Positions 1-9,059 of a stretch of DNA of 64,000 bases are shown here, piece after piece; position 1 is the first letter of the stretch; every line of letters starts with the position of its first letter. Both the position numbers and the translations under genes were made by a program. Origin of the DNA: an uncultured Colwellia sp. (lineage in GTDB: Bacteria > Pseudomonadota > Gammaproteobacteria > Enterobacterales > Alteromonadaceae); the NCBI GenBank assembly GCA_913058395.1, contig CAJXQI010000003.1:124001-188000 (forward strand), in the 5' to 3' direction. The notes below the pieces were generated by a model. The model was not told where the DNA came from and ran no database searches. It was given only the letters and a program-made list of their open reading frames with translations.

Positions 1-65
1 GAGCACTAATGACTTACTTATTCTAAAGCTTGGAAAAGCATGTTGGGATGTAGATTGAATCTCTA

Positions 66-443
66 TTAAGTATTACTTCGTAATTGCCAAACACATGCCA
101 GCGTAAGCAGAGCAAAGAAAACAGGGTCTGACCAACCCAAGCTAGAAAACGTACCAATAAAGCAGGCGTATGTAGTAATAGCAAAACCTATGCTGTTAGT
201 TAATGCCAAACTTAGTAGTAACTTTTTAATCGCCTGACTCTTTGCTTCAATCTCGCGAAACATAAAGGCTACAATGCCTATTCCCGCAAGAAATATACTG
301 TTGTGTTGCGACAAAAAAAGTGAATATTTGTCGTTAATTTCTAAGCCATATAATGGCCACAGTAGCGTAGGAATAAAAAATAAAGCAAAAGCAAAGATAA
401 AATAAATTGTGCTATGTATGGTCAAAAATGTTTTGATGCTCAT
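66..443 (-). CDS. small four-helix membrane protein, function unknown
   Basis: A 125-residue protein that is mostly hydrophobic, with about four predicted membrane segments (roughly residues 7-30, 47-62, 72-95 and 103-120) and a short polar loop (EIEAKSQ) after the second. The length and pattern resemble small DoxX/DUF4345-like inner-membrane proteins, but I cannot place it in a family. It lies 42 bases downstream of the ydhR-like gene on the same strand, so the two may be co-transcribed. A stress or redox context is suggested only by that neighbour. Confidence 0.6.
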   Translation of the reverse strand: MSIKTFLTIHSTIYFIFAFALFFIPTLLWPLYGLEINDKYSLFLSQHNSIFLAGIGIVAFMFREIEAKSQAIKKLLLSLALTNSIGFAITTYACFIGTFSSLGWSDPVFFALLTLACVWQLRSNT

Positions 444-485
444 TTGCTGCTCCTGTTTAATTTTGTAGATAAACCAGCAAAAAGG

Positions 486-791
486 TTATTTAAATGCACC
501 GTGGTTGATGCTAGTTAAACTTTCATTTACATCAAAAATTTTACTGATAACTTCATTAACGCCGAAGCTTTTAAGGCGAGCAGCGTGCATGGCTAAATAT
601 GCCAAAGCTGTTTCTTCACTTTCAAATAAATAGATACCGCCGCCTTCTTTATCTTTTTCACTTTCTGTCCAAATTTTCCAAATAAAGCCTGGTTCTTGAT
701 TAATAGACTCGGCAAGATCTTTTAAAGTGCTTGCCATTTCATCACCAAATGGGCCGTTAAATGCGAAATGTAGTTGTAGTAATTTTTTCAT
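486..791 (-). CDS. ydhR: YdhR-family putative monooxygenase
   Basis: A 101-residue protein closely resembling E. coli YdhR along its whole length: the N-terminal [16 protein letters not shown] block, the central [17 protein letters not shown] block, GGIYLF, and the tail [12 protein letters not shown] all match the family. YdhR proteins are small dimeric ferredoxin-like alpha+beta barrels grouped with antibiotic-biosynthesis-type monooxygenases; the physiological substrate is not known. It is transcribed away from the LysR gene at 908, and that divergent arrangement makes the LysR protein the likely regulator (inference). The ATG at 791 fits the usual family start. Confidence 0.9.
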   Translation of the reverse strand: MKKLLQLHFAFNGPFGDEMASTLKDLAESINQEPGFIWKIWTESEKDKEGGGIYLFESEETALAYLAMHAARLKSFGVNEVISKIFDVNESLTSINHGAFK

Positions 792-907
792 GGTATTGCC
801 TCTATTTGTCTATGTTGAGTAACGTCGTTTTAATAAACACCATTTTACTCGTAAAAAATGTACAATAAAGTTCATAATTTACTGCTTATATGTGGAAAAA
901 ATAGACC

Positions 908-1810
908 ATGAGATTAAAGTCAACAATCGACCAATGGCTAACATTAATTGAAATAGATAATGCTGGTAGCATTCAAGCGGCAGCGTTACGACTCAATAAA
1001 AGCCATACCACGCTAATGTATGCGGTAAGAAAGTTAGAAGCGCAAATGGGCGTAAACCTACTTTATATTGAAGGCCGAAAGTCGGTACTTACTGAACATG
1101 CTCAAACTCTGTTGCGTCGAGCGAAGCCGATGATAGAGCAAGCACGAGAGCTTGAAGTAATAAGTAAGCAATTGTCACAAGGTGTAGAAGCAGAAATTAT
1201 TATAACGATTGATCATTTGTGTTGCCGAAGTTGGTTATATCAGCCACTTCAGCAGTTTTTATCAGTTAATAGTGCGACATCAATTCAAATTCGTGAAACT
1301 TCTTTAACGAGTACTAAAAATGCGGTAATTGAGAAAAGTGCCGATATTGCGCTTGTTAATATTCCGGTAGCAAATCATTTAGCAGAGGCGTTTGGTATTG
1401 TATATATGGTGCCTATTGTGGCGCGAACTCACGCACTCGCGTCTAAGCCAAAGGTTTGTAATGATGACCTATTAGTTGAAACGCAAATTGTTGTTCGTGA
1501 TTTGGGGGCTGATAACTCGAATGAAGAAGAAAATGCAGGTTGGTTGAAGGCTCAGCGTCGAATTACTGTTGATAGTTTTGATCATGCCATTACCGCGGTT
1601 TTATCTGGTTTAGGCTTTTGTCGGGTACCCGAACATATGTTAGAAAAGCTGAATAATAAGGTAACGGCGTTGGAAATTCAGGGCGGCTCTCGCTTTCAAA
1701 TTCCGGTGCATCTTGTCGCGCCAAAAGAAGCGAGTACGGGGATTGCTGCCAAGCAGCTTTATGAAATTTTACTCGCCGATGCAAGAAAACGCTTAGCGTC
1801 TGCCGATTAA
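908..1810 (+). CDS. LysR-family transcriptional regulator
   Basis: A 300-residue protein of standard LysR length. Residues 1-60 form the winged helix-turn-helix (AGSIQAAALRLNKSHTTLMYAVRKLEAQMGVNLL), and residues about 90-295 form the effector-binding domain. It is divergent from the ydhR-like gene, with 116 bases between the two start codons, the usual place for a LysR target promoter. An 8-bp stem hairpin follows the gene. The ligand cannot be told from sequence. Confidence 0.92.
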   Translation: MRLKSTIDQWLTLIEIDNAGSIQAAALRLNKSHTTLMYAVRKLEAQMGVNLLYIEGRKSVLTEHAQTLLRRAKPMIEQARELEVISKQLSQGVEAEIIITIDHLCCRSWLYQPLQQFLSVNSATSIQIRETSLTSTKNAVIEKSADIALVNIPVANHLAEAFGIVYMVPIVARTHALASKPKVCNDDLLVETQIVVRDLGADNSNEEENAGWLKAQRRITVDSFDHAITAVLSGLGFCRVPEHMLEKLNNKVTALEIQGGSRFQIPVHLVAPKEASTGIAAKQLYEILLADARKRLASAD

Positions 1811-1895
1811 ACGTTACCGCTATCTGGGCAATATTTAATTGCTTAGTAATGGACTGAAAGTAAAGGCAAATTGAATGGTATAGATAAACATAAAA

Positions 1896-1918
1896 AAGGG
1901 ACGCAATTAACGTCCCTT
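1896..1918 (-). terminator. rho-independent terminator of the metalloprotease gene
   Basis: A perfect 8-bp stem (AAGGGACG / CGTCCCTT) with a 7-base loop. Read on the minus strand, the second arm runs straight into a run of six T, which makes it a terminator for the metalloprotease gene ending at 1949. On the plus strand the tail is weaker, so any effect on the LysR transcript is uncertain. Confidence 0.8.
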
Positions 1919-1948
1919 GGTCATTTTATGGTTTATTCATTGGTATTG

Positions 1949-4900
1949 TTAAGGAAAGGTGATCAGGGTATTGCCTTTAGAAAAGAAAAAGCCACCACCG
2001 TTGTCTGCACCTAAATTGCTTTGACAGCGGTTAACGTATCGATTGCCACGGTTGCCGCGGTAACCAACACCCATCCACTTTGATGTTGGACGGTAACAAA
2101 TTTCTCGGCTGACGCCATCTTCCCAAGTTACCATAACAGCATCGCCGGAATTGCCTAAGCTCGTGTCAATAACTTGATAGCGAGCATTGCTGAATCCAAA
2201 GGTGTCTTCAATACTCAAATCGCTATTGATTTTACATTGGTTATCAACAACAAAACCCATTACGGTGCGGTTGTCAAAGTGTGTTCTACAAACCGCTAAT
2301 TCACCTTGTTGAGTTGATGCGACGTAAGGGGTTAACGCTGCTGTAGGAAACACCCAAGCGTTATCTTCAGGGAATTGGTAAATATACTGCTGCATGGCGT
2401 TATCACTGTTGTGCAACCAGCGACTACCATTGTCACCAAGCATTTCAGCTTGTTCACAGCGTTGACCGTTGAAGCTATAACCTACCGTGTCGTTATGTGA
2501 ACACAACTGCACTAGCTCGTCGTTATCGTGAAAGAAGCTAATATTCTCGCCAGGTAAATTAGCATCGGCGCGAATAACTTGATATTCATCACTATGGAAG
2601 TTGTACTCGCCATTTAAACGATTATTAGCGCCAAGCTCACATTGGTTAAGCTCGTTAACTAAGCCGTAGTGTGCCTTGTCATTTGCTTCAAAGCGACAAA
2701 CCGTTTTTTCGCCTGCACTTGTTGGTAGTTTAAAAGCTAATTGTGACGTAGAAGGCGTAAGCCAAATATCATCAGTTCTTAGACTATATTCCCACATTAC
2801 TTTAGGACTATTACTGTCATAACCAAAGTACCAACCTTTCCCTGTAGCTTTCATGACACCACGGTCATGCTGCATACATTGGCCGCCATATGTACTAAAG
2901 CCGACACCAGCTACGTCTGCCTCAGGGCGGTAACATACTTCAAGGTCTAATGGTTCAGTAAACCAAGCACTTTCTTGCACGGTAATTTTTACGGCTGAAA
3001 TTTTTCGTTTAGCATTTATGTCTACCACTTGGTATTGCGATGAAGCAAAACCTTGCGCACCTTTCCAGATATTATTAGCGCCGATAGTACACTTGGCGTC
3101 ATCAACATAACCTAAAAGTTGTGTGCCCAGAATACTCATACGACAAATAGCGTTTTCACCATGGTCAAAGCTAACCGTTAAAGGTGTAATGTTTGCTGAT
3201 GGTAATACCCAGCCTTCATTTTCAGGTAACTGATCTAAGGTGTCACGTGATTGTGTTAGATATTGATTACCACTTGAAAAACCCCAACCTTTGCCATTGC
3301 TAGCGGTCATATTAGAAACACATTTACGCCCTCTAATAAAGCCAACACCAGTGAAGGGGTCTTCATTGCGATAACAAATTTGTAGTTCTTCACCAGTTTC
3401 AGGCAAAGTGATCATCACTTTGTCGTCTATTTGACTGATTGTGTCGCGGTTAAAGGTTAGGAAGCTCTCAGAACTAAAGCCTGCAATACCGTTGTAGCTG
3501 TTTAACTCGCCAATCGTACAAGTATTATTTTCGACAAAACCTAGCAGTGATTTAGTTGATAAATCTTTTTTCACCGCATGGAAATAACACAAGGTTTTCG
3601 TATCGCCATTAATATCGACACTAAAAGCTTCACTACTATTGGTATTGCCTGTGATGGCACCATCAAACAGAGGCAATGCGTCAACTAACGCTGCTCGTGC
3701 TTGTTCGTGTTGCGCTTGTTCAGCAGCAAATTTTGCTGGTGTTGGATCTGAAAATACAGAAATATTAATAGGTAATATCAGAGGTTTAGTACTGGCTTGA
3801 TCAAAATAGTCAATTTGAGTTAATGGCAATGAACCGGTATACGTTCCTTCAATTAATTGTGGGTTATCTTCTAGGGTTACACTAATGCGTAAATTGGCAT
3901 CAAACGATTGCTGATGTCTCGTTGAACAACCAGCAGCATCTTCCATTGGTTTCCATTCACAGCCTGGGTAGTGTTTGTCTCCCCATGCTTGCACTACCAG
4001 AGTTTCACCATTTTCTGCTGTTACCGGGAATCTAAAGCTGGTTTTACTGCCAACATTTAATACTGGCGCTGTTGGCCCAACAACGTCAGTAGCGACATCA
4101 GTAATAATGCCAGAGCTAATATTCTCACTCATGTCTGGAATGAAAAATGTTGATGAACCTAGTTCTATTGCTCCGGTGTCTTGCGTTTGATAGCTTAAAT
4201 TCGCCATAAACTCTTGGTCGGTAAGGCGAGCATTAAATAAAATTTTATCGTGAGCAGTTTTAGCAATATCAAATGTTATTTTACTACCGTCAATACGAGT
4301 CTCACCGAGTGAAATTTTTGCATCATCGTAAACAACATTTATCCAGTCAATGCCATTAAATTCAGCATCGGCTTGTTGGTAAAGTGTTAAGCCTTCAGCT
4401 TCATCAAAATGCAAAAAGAAATCCATATCGTGGTTAGTCGGCTCATCGCCTGAAGCAACCCGATTAACCGTACCGTTTGCAATTAGCTTTTGCATTTCAG
4501 CACGTACCGGATTATCCCAGCCGTATGCCATACCTGAATCATGATTGAAGCCCATGGTGTGGCCATACTCGTGGCTAAATGTGCCGTAATGTGAAGTATA
4601 AATATAATCGGTAACGGTAAATGAGCGATCTAAAGTATACGCTGCTAATGCTAACCAACTACTACTGGCCAAGCCTGCAGCTTTGTGGGCTTTACGGTAA
4701 TTTTTTGGAATATCATAGGTGGCTGTTTTATGCCACTTTGATAACGTTGAGCTTTTGGATTCATCACGCTCAGACCAAAAATAATTTTGGTAATAGTCAT
4801 AAGTTTCAGCGCGGGCATAAAACTTCATCATGTTACGTTGAATATCAGCGTAAACGTCAACCCAAATATCTTTTTCAACACTTTCATTAAAGCCATTAGC

Positions 4901-5326
4901 GTTAGGTGAATAAACACCGTAAGGCTCTAAACGTGTCAGTGTTGTTTCTGCTGATAATGAAATATCGGTTAATGCAACAGTAACTGTTGTACGTGGTTGA
5001 ATTGCTTGCTTTATCGTGACACCTGTACCGTCAATAATAGCGTTTAAATCGCTAAACATGCGTACGGTGTTATTGCGAATGACAAGTTCACCATTGCCAT
5101 TTACCGTTAAAGTAATATCTTTAACACTTGATGGACCACGTAAATCAGCAACGATGGCTTCTTCAGTGATTAGACTAAATGACGTTGTTAATAGTGTGGT
5201 TGGGGTTAAGTTTGGTGCCTCTATTTTTCGTTCAATAAATTCCGCTTGAACAGGTAAAGCTAATGGTGCAAGTATTGCCGCAGTAATTAATAAACGGCTT
5301 AGTTTTTTTTCTGCCCTAATAAACAT
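1949..5326 (-). CDS. secreted zinc metalloprotease (metzincin-like) with four C-terminal repeats
   Basis: An 1125-residue exported protein. Residues 1-28 look like a signal peptide ending VQA. The zinc site is HEYGHTMGFNH at residues 252-262 (H252, E253, H256, H262) followed by D263, the metzincin-type HExxHxxGxxHD pattern. The spacing also recalls the M66/StcE group, so I leave the exact family open. From about residue 575 to the end there are four related units of roughly 115-150 residues. Each starts with a (V/I/L)C(R/Y) block, then a G(F/Y/L)V...C block, and has a second half with CYR, GVG and a further Cys. The even number of cysteines suggests disulfide-bonded surface or adhesion domains. 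It stands alone, with its own terminator. Likely substrates are extracellular proteins or glycoproteins (inference). Confidence 0.82.
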   Translation of the reverse strand: MFIRAEKKLSRLLITAAILAPLALPVQAEFIERKIEAPNLTPTTLLTTSFSLITEEAIVADLRGPSSVKDITLTVNGNGELVIRNNTVRMFSDLNAIIDGTGVTIKQAIQPRTTVTVALTDISLSAETTLTRLEPYGVYSPNANGFNESVEKDIWVDVYADIQRNMMKFYARAETYDYYQNYFWSERDESKSSTLSKWHKTATYDIPKNYRKAHKAAGLASSSWLALAAYTLDRSFTVTDYIYTSHYGTFSHEYGHTMGFNHDSGMAYGWDNPVRAEMQKLIANGTVNRVASGDEPTNHDMDFFLHFDEAEGLTLYQQADAEFNGIDWINVVYDDAKISLGETRIDGSKITFDIAKTAHDKILFNARLTDQEFMANLSYQTQDTGAIELGSSTFFIPDMSENISSGIITDVATDVVGPTAPVLNVGSKTSFRFPVTAENGETLVVQAWGDKHYPGCEWKPMEDAAGCSTRHQQSFDANLRISVTLEDNPQLIEGTYTGSLPLTQIDYFDQASTKPLILPINISVFSDPTPAKFAAEQAQHEQARAALVDALPLFDGAITGNTNSSEAFSVDINGDTKTLCYFHAVKKDLSTKSLLGFVENNTCTIGELNSYNGIAGFSSESFLTFNRDTISQIDDKVMITLPETGEELQICYRNEDPFTGVGFIRGRKCVSNMTASNGKGWGFSSGNQYLTQSRDTLDQLPENEGWVLPSANITPLTVSFDHGENAICRMSILGTQLLGYVDDAKCTIGANNIWKGAQGFASSQYQVVDINAKRKISAVKITVQESAWFTEPLDLEVCYRPEADVAGVGFSTYGGQCMQHDRGVMKATGKGWYFGYDSNSPKVMWEYSLRTDDIWLTPSTSQLAFKLPTSAGEKTVCRFEANDKAHYGLVNELNQCELGANNRLNGEYNFHSDEYQVIRADANLPGENISFFHDNDELVQLCSHNDTVGYSFNGQRCEQAEMLGDNGSRWLHNSDNAMQQYIYQFPEDNAWVFPTAALTPYVASTQQGELAVCRTHFDNRTVMGFVVDNQCKINSDLSIEDTFGFSNARYQVIDTSLGNSGDAVMVTWEDGVSREICYRPTSKWMGVGYRGNRGNRYVNRCQSNLGADNGGGFFFSKGNTLITFP

Positions 5327-5648
5327 ATGGACGTCCTTCTGATAGGTAAAAAAGTGAGTTTTTTTGTTCTGTGGGGGCTTTTTTACTTAACGAACATGAC
5401 CTTATAACACTGCTATTATGTGGAATCTAGTAAACTTTTGATGAAGACTAAAAAATTGTACTAAAGTGTTGTTTTTGCAACATCTTTGTTACACTTGTAA
5501 TGAAATAACGGTGTTTTTTCTTTTAAAGAGGGCTAGTAAGTGTTTGTTTAATCGGGTCTAAAAAATACTAAAATGAGGTGACTTATAATGTGGAAAATAT
5601 CAGAGATGTAACTATCTACATCATTACATCTCTTGTTGTTAAAAATCG
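5327..5648. other. intergenic region upstream of the metalloprotease
   Basis: Two structures are visible. A 9-bp inverted repeat (GTAAAAAAG at 5346-5354 and its complement at 5378-5386) lies in the presumed 5' leader of the metalloprotease. A 10-bp perfect hairpin at 5602-5643 follows the membrane-protein gene. No open frame of note and no recognised RNA family was seen. Confidence 0.5.
5602..5643 (-). terminator. hairpin ending the ECF sigma/membrane-protein operon
   Basis: A perfect 10-bp inverted repeat (AGAGATGTAA / TTACATCTCT) with a 12-base loop, starting six bases beyond the stop of the membrane-protein gene at 5649. On the minus strand the following sequence has only a short T-rich stretch, so it is a probable but not ideal terminator. 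Confidence 0.5.
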
Positions 5649-6290
5649 TTACACTCTTAAGGCTTCCATATCGGCAATTATTTCTTCGAGTTTTTTAAAT
5701 TCACGGACATAAATTGGTTTCATATCTAGCTGGTAAATGGCACCAGCAAAGTAAGACAATAAAAATGCAATAAACATCACTGCACCGGTAAAAATAATGG
5801 GAACACCAAATAAAACTGGCACATTTGGAAAGTCTATTTGAAAGCCGGCAATAATAGACAAACCAATATTAGAAAAGCCAAGTTGTGCAATACAAGCCAA
5901 AAAAAATGCCGGGTAAACAAACTGGTAAATTTTAGTGTATTGTTGGATCAAGCCTTTTAACCAGGCATCAAATGATTTGATGTATTGGTAGCTGCTGGTA
6001 TTTTTATCCATTCGTTCTAACTCAGCCAATTGCTTTTTGCCAAGCCAGACAAGTGCCAATAACATAGAGGCAATAAACAGCGCTAAAGCGGGCATACCAA
6101 AGGCGCTTAATATGACCAATACTGCGAATGCGCCGATGGCAATAGCAATAATATTCCAGCGAAATGTTCGTTTTAATTTATCAACAATATTTTGCGACTT
6201 TTGGTTATACAAATCATTAATCTTTGGTGCAATTAATGCCTTGTCGTCGATAAAACCTTGTTGCCAAATTGTTTCTATTGATTTAGTCAT
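5649..6290 (-). CDS. membrane protein paired with an ECF sigma factor
   Basis: A 213-residue protein with a charged N-terminal region of about 45 residues and two pairs of hydrophobic segments (about 47-63, 67-85, 124-150 and 160-190), then a charged tail. Its ATG follows directly on the TAA of the sigma-factor gene with no gap, so the two are translationally coupled. By position it could modulate the sigma factor, as anti-sigma proteins do, but no known anti-sigma domain is recognised and this role is inferred from context only. Confidence 0.7.
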   Translation of the reverse strand: MTKSIETIWQQGFIDDKALIAPKINDLYNQKSQNIVDKLKRTFRWNIIAIAIGAFAVLVILSAFGMPALALFIASMLLALVWLGKKQLAELERMDKNTSSYQYIKSFDAWLKGLIQQYTKIYQFVYPAFFLACIAQLGFSNIGLSIIAGFQIDFPNVPVLFGVPIIFTGAVMFIAFLLSYFAGAIYQLDMKPIYVREFKKLEEIIADMEALRV

Positions 6291-6785
6291 TTAATTGCTC
6301 TCCATATTGAGTATCTTATTGAGTCGCTGTTTTATGCGGGTAATACGAACACCGATGTTATTGGCATTTGTTCCGATAATATCGGCAATTTCTAGGTAAC
6401 TTTTCTCTTCCAAATATAACAATATCAATGCTCTGTCAGTTTCCGTTAATTGTCGGATAGCTGCATAGAGTTGATTAATAGATTCATCAGCGAATGTTTT
6501 GCTGTCAGCAACCGCTTCTGCAGGTAAAGTGTCAGACGCAAAATGCTGATAATGACTGCCTTTCTTCTTTTTTAAATATGTTAAACAAACATTTAAAGAA
6601 ATTTTATATATCCAAGTAGACCATTGTGATTTTTCTTGAAAACTGTCGTGGCTGCGCCAAACTTGCAAGCAAACCTCTTGATAGTAATCTTCAAAATCTT
6701 CTTGAGAGTTGGTATACGCTCGACAAATTTTTATAATAATGCCGGCGTATGGCAGTATAAATGCGGTGTAAAAATCACTTCCCAT
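6291..6785 (-). CDS. ECF-family RNA polymerase sigma factor
   Basis: A 164-residue sigma-70-family protein with the two ECF domains. Region 2 includes EDYYQEVCLQVWRSHDSF and WSTWIYKISLNVCLTYLKK (residues about 30-75). Region 4 ends in a helix-turn-helix, LEEKSYLEIADIIGTNANNIGVRITRIKQRL (residues about 125-158). It directly precedes the membrane protein, forming a two-gene operon. The upstream promoter region (6786-6888) is short and T-rich. The inducing signal is unknown. Confidence 0.9.
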   Translation of the reverse strand: MGSDFYTAFILPYAGIIIKICRAYTNSQEDFEDYYQEVCLQVWRSHDSFQEKSQWSTWIYKISLNVCLTYLKKKKGSHYQHFASDTLPAEAVADSKTFADESINQLYAAIRQLTETDRALILLYLEEKSYLEIADIIGTNANNIGVRITRIKQRLNKILNMESN

Positions 6786-6888
6786 GGCTTATCGCTTTCA
6801 TTTTTTTATTTTTTATAATTCATTAGTGGCAAAAAACAGAAAACATTACACCCATGCGACAATTTTTTAATGATGTGAAATGCAGGAT

Positions 6889-7626
6889 TTATTTACCGCC
6901 GGCAATATCGATAAAAGTGCCCGTAACATAGGAAGCTTCATCGGATAAAAGCCAAGCAATGCTATTGGCAACTTCTGTTGCGGTGCCAGCACGTTTTAAG
7001 GGAATTTGTGGACTTAGGCGCTGAACTCTATTTGGCTCACCGCCATCAGCATGCATTTCGGTGTCAATAAAGCCGGGACGCACGGCATTCACTCTAATAT
7101 TTCGTTCGGCTAATTCTAAAGATAAACCTTTAGTTAGCGAATCCATCGCACCTTTAGAGGCTGCGTAGTCAATATACTCACCAGGAGCACCAATTCTCGA
7201 AGCGGCAGATGAAACATTGACGATAGCGCCGCCGTTAGGCATTTGTTTTATCGCTTCTCGACAACACAGGAAGCAGCTAGTGACATTGGTGATTAATACC
7301 TTATTGAAACGTTCTACAGACAATTCAGCTAAGGTTGATTGGGTAAATAAAATACCGGCATTGTTAACCAAGTGAGTAACGGCGCCGTATTGTTGTTGTA
7401 CTTCGGTAAATAGTGCCTGTACATCGGCTTCAACGGAAACATTAGCAGCAAAGGCGAATGCGCTGCCACCTTGTTGTTTAATAGTGTTAACTACTTGCTT
7501 GGCGCTTTCTTCGCGGTTGCGATAATTGACGCAAACTGCATAACCTTGTGACGCCAATAATATAGCAGTAGCAGCACCAATTCCTCGCCCTGCACCGGTA
7601 ACAATTACAACTTTTTCCATCATCAT
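6889..7626 (-). CDS. short-chain dehydrogenase/reductase (SDR)
   Basis: A 245-residue classical SDR. The cofactor motif VTGAGRGIG is at residues 9-17, NNAG at 88-91, and catalytic Tyr154 and Lys158 (YAASK) follow a Ser pair near 139-140. It ends IDIAGGK, as FabG and glucose-1-dehydrogenase-like enzymes do. It probably reduces or oxidises a small carbonyl/alcohol with NAD(P)H; the substrate cannot be assigned. Three ATG codons lie in a row at the start, so the true start may be a few bases later than 7626. It appears monocistronic. Confidence 0.88.
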   Translation of the reverse strand: MMMEKVVIVTGAGRGIGAATAILLASQGYAVCVNYRNREESAKQVVNTIKQQGGSAFAFAANVSVEADVQALFTEVQQQYGAVTHLVNNAGILFTQSTLAELSVERFNKVLITNVTSCFLCCREAIKQMPNGGAIVNVSSAASRIGAPGEYIDYAASKGAMDSLTKGLSLELAERNIRVNAVRPGFIDTEMHADGGEPNRVQRLSPQIPLKRAGTATEVANSIAWLLSDEASYVTGTFIDIAGGK

Positions 7627-7711
7627 TCTCAGTTATTTTATTGCTCATCAGAGTATGTCAGTTAGCTCATTTTTGCGAGTTATTTACTTGGCGATCAATT
7701 TTTAAAATACA

Positions 7712-7979
7712 ATATACCCAAACCACTCGAAGATGCAGTTTCAGAGTTAAGCTAGGAAATCAGAGCAAGGCGCAGCACGCAGGTAATGGTTACTCCCTTA
7801 TCAAGTACTGCAACGCTGAACTGGTTTTCTAGCTTAGCTCCCATAGGGCAAGGCGATAAAGGGTCATCTCCGGCGTTATTGATTTCGACAATGGAATAAC
7901 CATTCTCGTCAATCAATGCCTTGGTGCTAACCCTTTCTCGGCTTGCTGAATCCTGCATCTTCGAGTGGCTTGGGTATAT
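7712..7979. repeat. MITE-like dispersed repeat, copy 1
   Basis: A 268-bp element bounded by inverted repeats of about 26 bp: ATATACCCAAACCACTCG at the left matches the complement of the right end CGAGTGGCTTGGGTATAT with one mismatch in the part shown. A second copy, about 90% identical by eye, lies at 31601-31866. It has no transposase, so it would be a non-autonomous element. An open frame across it on the minus strand is explained by the repeat and is not called as a gene. No convincing target-site duplication is seen for this copy. Confidence 0.85.
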
Positions 7980-8112
7980 ATGTTGGAAATATTGAGGTAT
8001 GTCACTTTTTAATGAGAAACATTGGCTATTATCAACTGTGTGCTTGCTGACCTTTAGTAAGCAATGGTAAAAATACAATCACTTCTAAGGTACAAATATC
8101 AAGGACCTGTTT

Positions 8113-8574
8113 ATGAAAAAATTTTTATTCCTCTGTAGCGTTTTATTGTCGACTTTGTTGATGCAATCATCAGTACAATCACAAGAACAAACTGCTGATA
8201 AACCAGATCGTAAAATCACTGTTCAGGTTAATATCGCCGCAGATTTAATGCCTAATGATGCTGATGATTGGGTGCTATATGTTTATGCCTCTAAACCTGG
8301 AGCACGTTTACCACTAGCGAACTTCAAAGGTAAACTATCACAGCTTCCTAGTGAAATAGTGCTGCACCAAAGTATGTATTTATTGCCACATTTAACCTTA
8401 CAACAAGCTGAAAGTGTGGTGATTGTCGCGAAAGCGACAAAGAGTAAAAATCCACATCAAAAGAGCCCTGACGATATTATCGGTTATTCAACGCCAGTTA
8501 ACTTCAACAGTGGCCCGCACCAGTCAGTGACTATGAGCATTGATCAACACGACAAAGCCCTACCTAAGAAGTAA
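8113..8574 (+). CDS. secreted orphan CcmH/CcmI-type C-terminal domain protein
   Basis: A 153-residue protein with a signal peptide (residues 1-23). The rest matches the Ig-like C-terminal domain of cytochrome c biogenesis CcmH/CcmI: ITVQVNIAADL, VLYVYASKPGARLPLANFKG, LPSEIVLHQSMYL, VVIVAKATKSKNP and the final VTMSID, all in the same order. In normal CcmH/CcmI this domain follows a membrane and TPR part, which is absent here. No ccm genes are nearby, so a direct role in haem ligation is not supported by context. It is flanked by a MITE and an IS element. Confidence 0.75.
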   Translation: MKKFLFLCSVLLSTLLMQSSVQSQEQTADKPDRKITVQVNIAADLMPNDADDWVLYVYASKPGARLPLANFKGKLSQLPSEIVLHQSMYLLPHLTLQQAESVVIVAKATKSKNPHQKSPDDIIGYSTPVNFNSGPHQSVTMSIDQHDKALPKK

Positions 8575-9002
8575 CAAACAACTAAAATCACATGGTTTTT
8601 ATTGATTAGCGAGGTTAAATATGTGGATCGTCACCAATCACGAGAATTCTTGAGCAGGGTTTTCTAGGCTGTAGCTAGATTGAGATAAATTAATTGAAAT
8701 TTTTACGTCAAAAGTCGTGAGAAAATTATAAAAAACGCCACAAAAAATAAGGAAATTTAAAAAATCCAAAGCTATGTCTTGAATGATCACTTATAGCCAA
8801 CTGCGGACATTAGCTTTCGAGTTAATAGCAGCAGATCAGAGATTCTAAAGCTTCATTTTTAACTTAAAAAATCACATCTATTCACAATTGAATTTATGCC
8901 TAAAACTTTTACATGGCGTTAGATCTAAAATCCCTATAGCGGACATAAGAATTATTAAAATTCCAAACGAAATTAGAGTATTAATTCTAAGGCGGTAATG
9001 AG
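8575..9002. other. AT-rich intergenic region with probable repeat relics
   Basis: No open frame of note. Short words such as GCGGACATTAG and GCGGACATAAG occur at about 8804 and 8939. The first also occurs, inverted, near 16551. TGTGGATCGTCAC at 8622 recurs inverted near 16672. These shared words suggest a decayed dispersed repeat into which the IS element at 9003 inserted. I cannot define its ends. Confidence 0.35.
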
Positions 9003-9059
9003 ATGGTCCGCCTCCCCTAATCTACACTTAGGGCAGACTATTAAATGAGGAGAATCATC

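Noticed and set aside
1590-1784. Minus-strand 64-codon frame within the LysR gene
   Set aside because: An antisense shadow without start signals or recognisable features.
7752-8078. Open frame of 108 codons on the minus strand over the first MITE-like repeat
   Set aside because: Its C-terminal 65 codons are the repeat itself, shared with the frame at 31640-31906, and most differences between the two copies change amino acids. No ribosome site is evident. The repeat explains the open frame.
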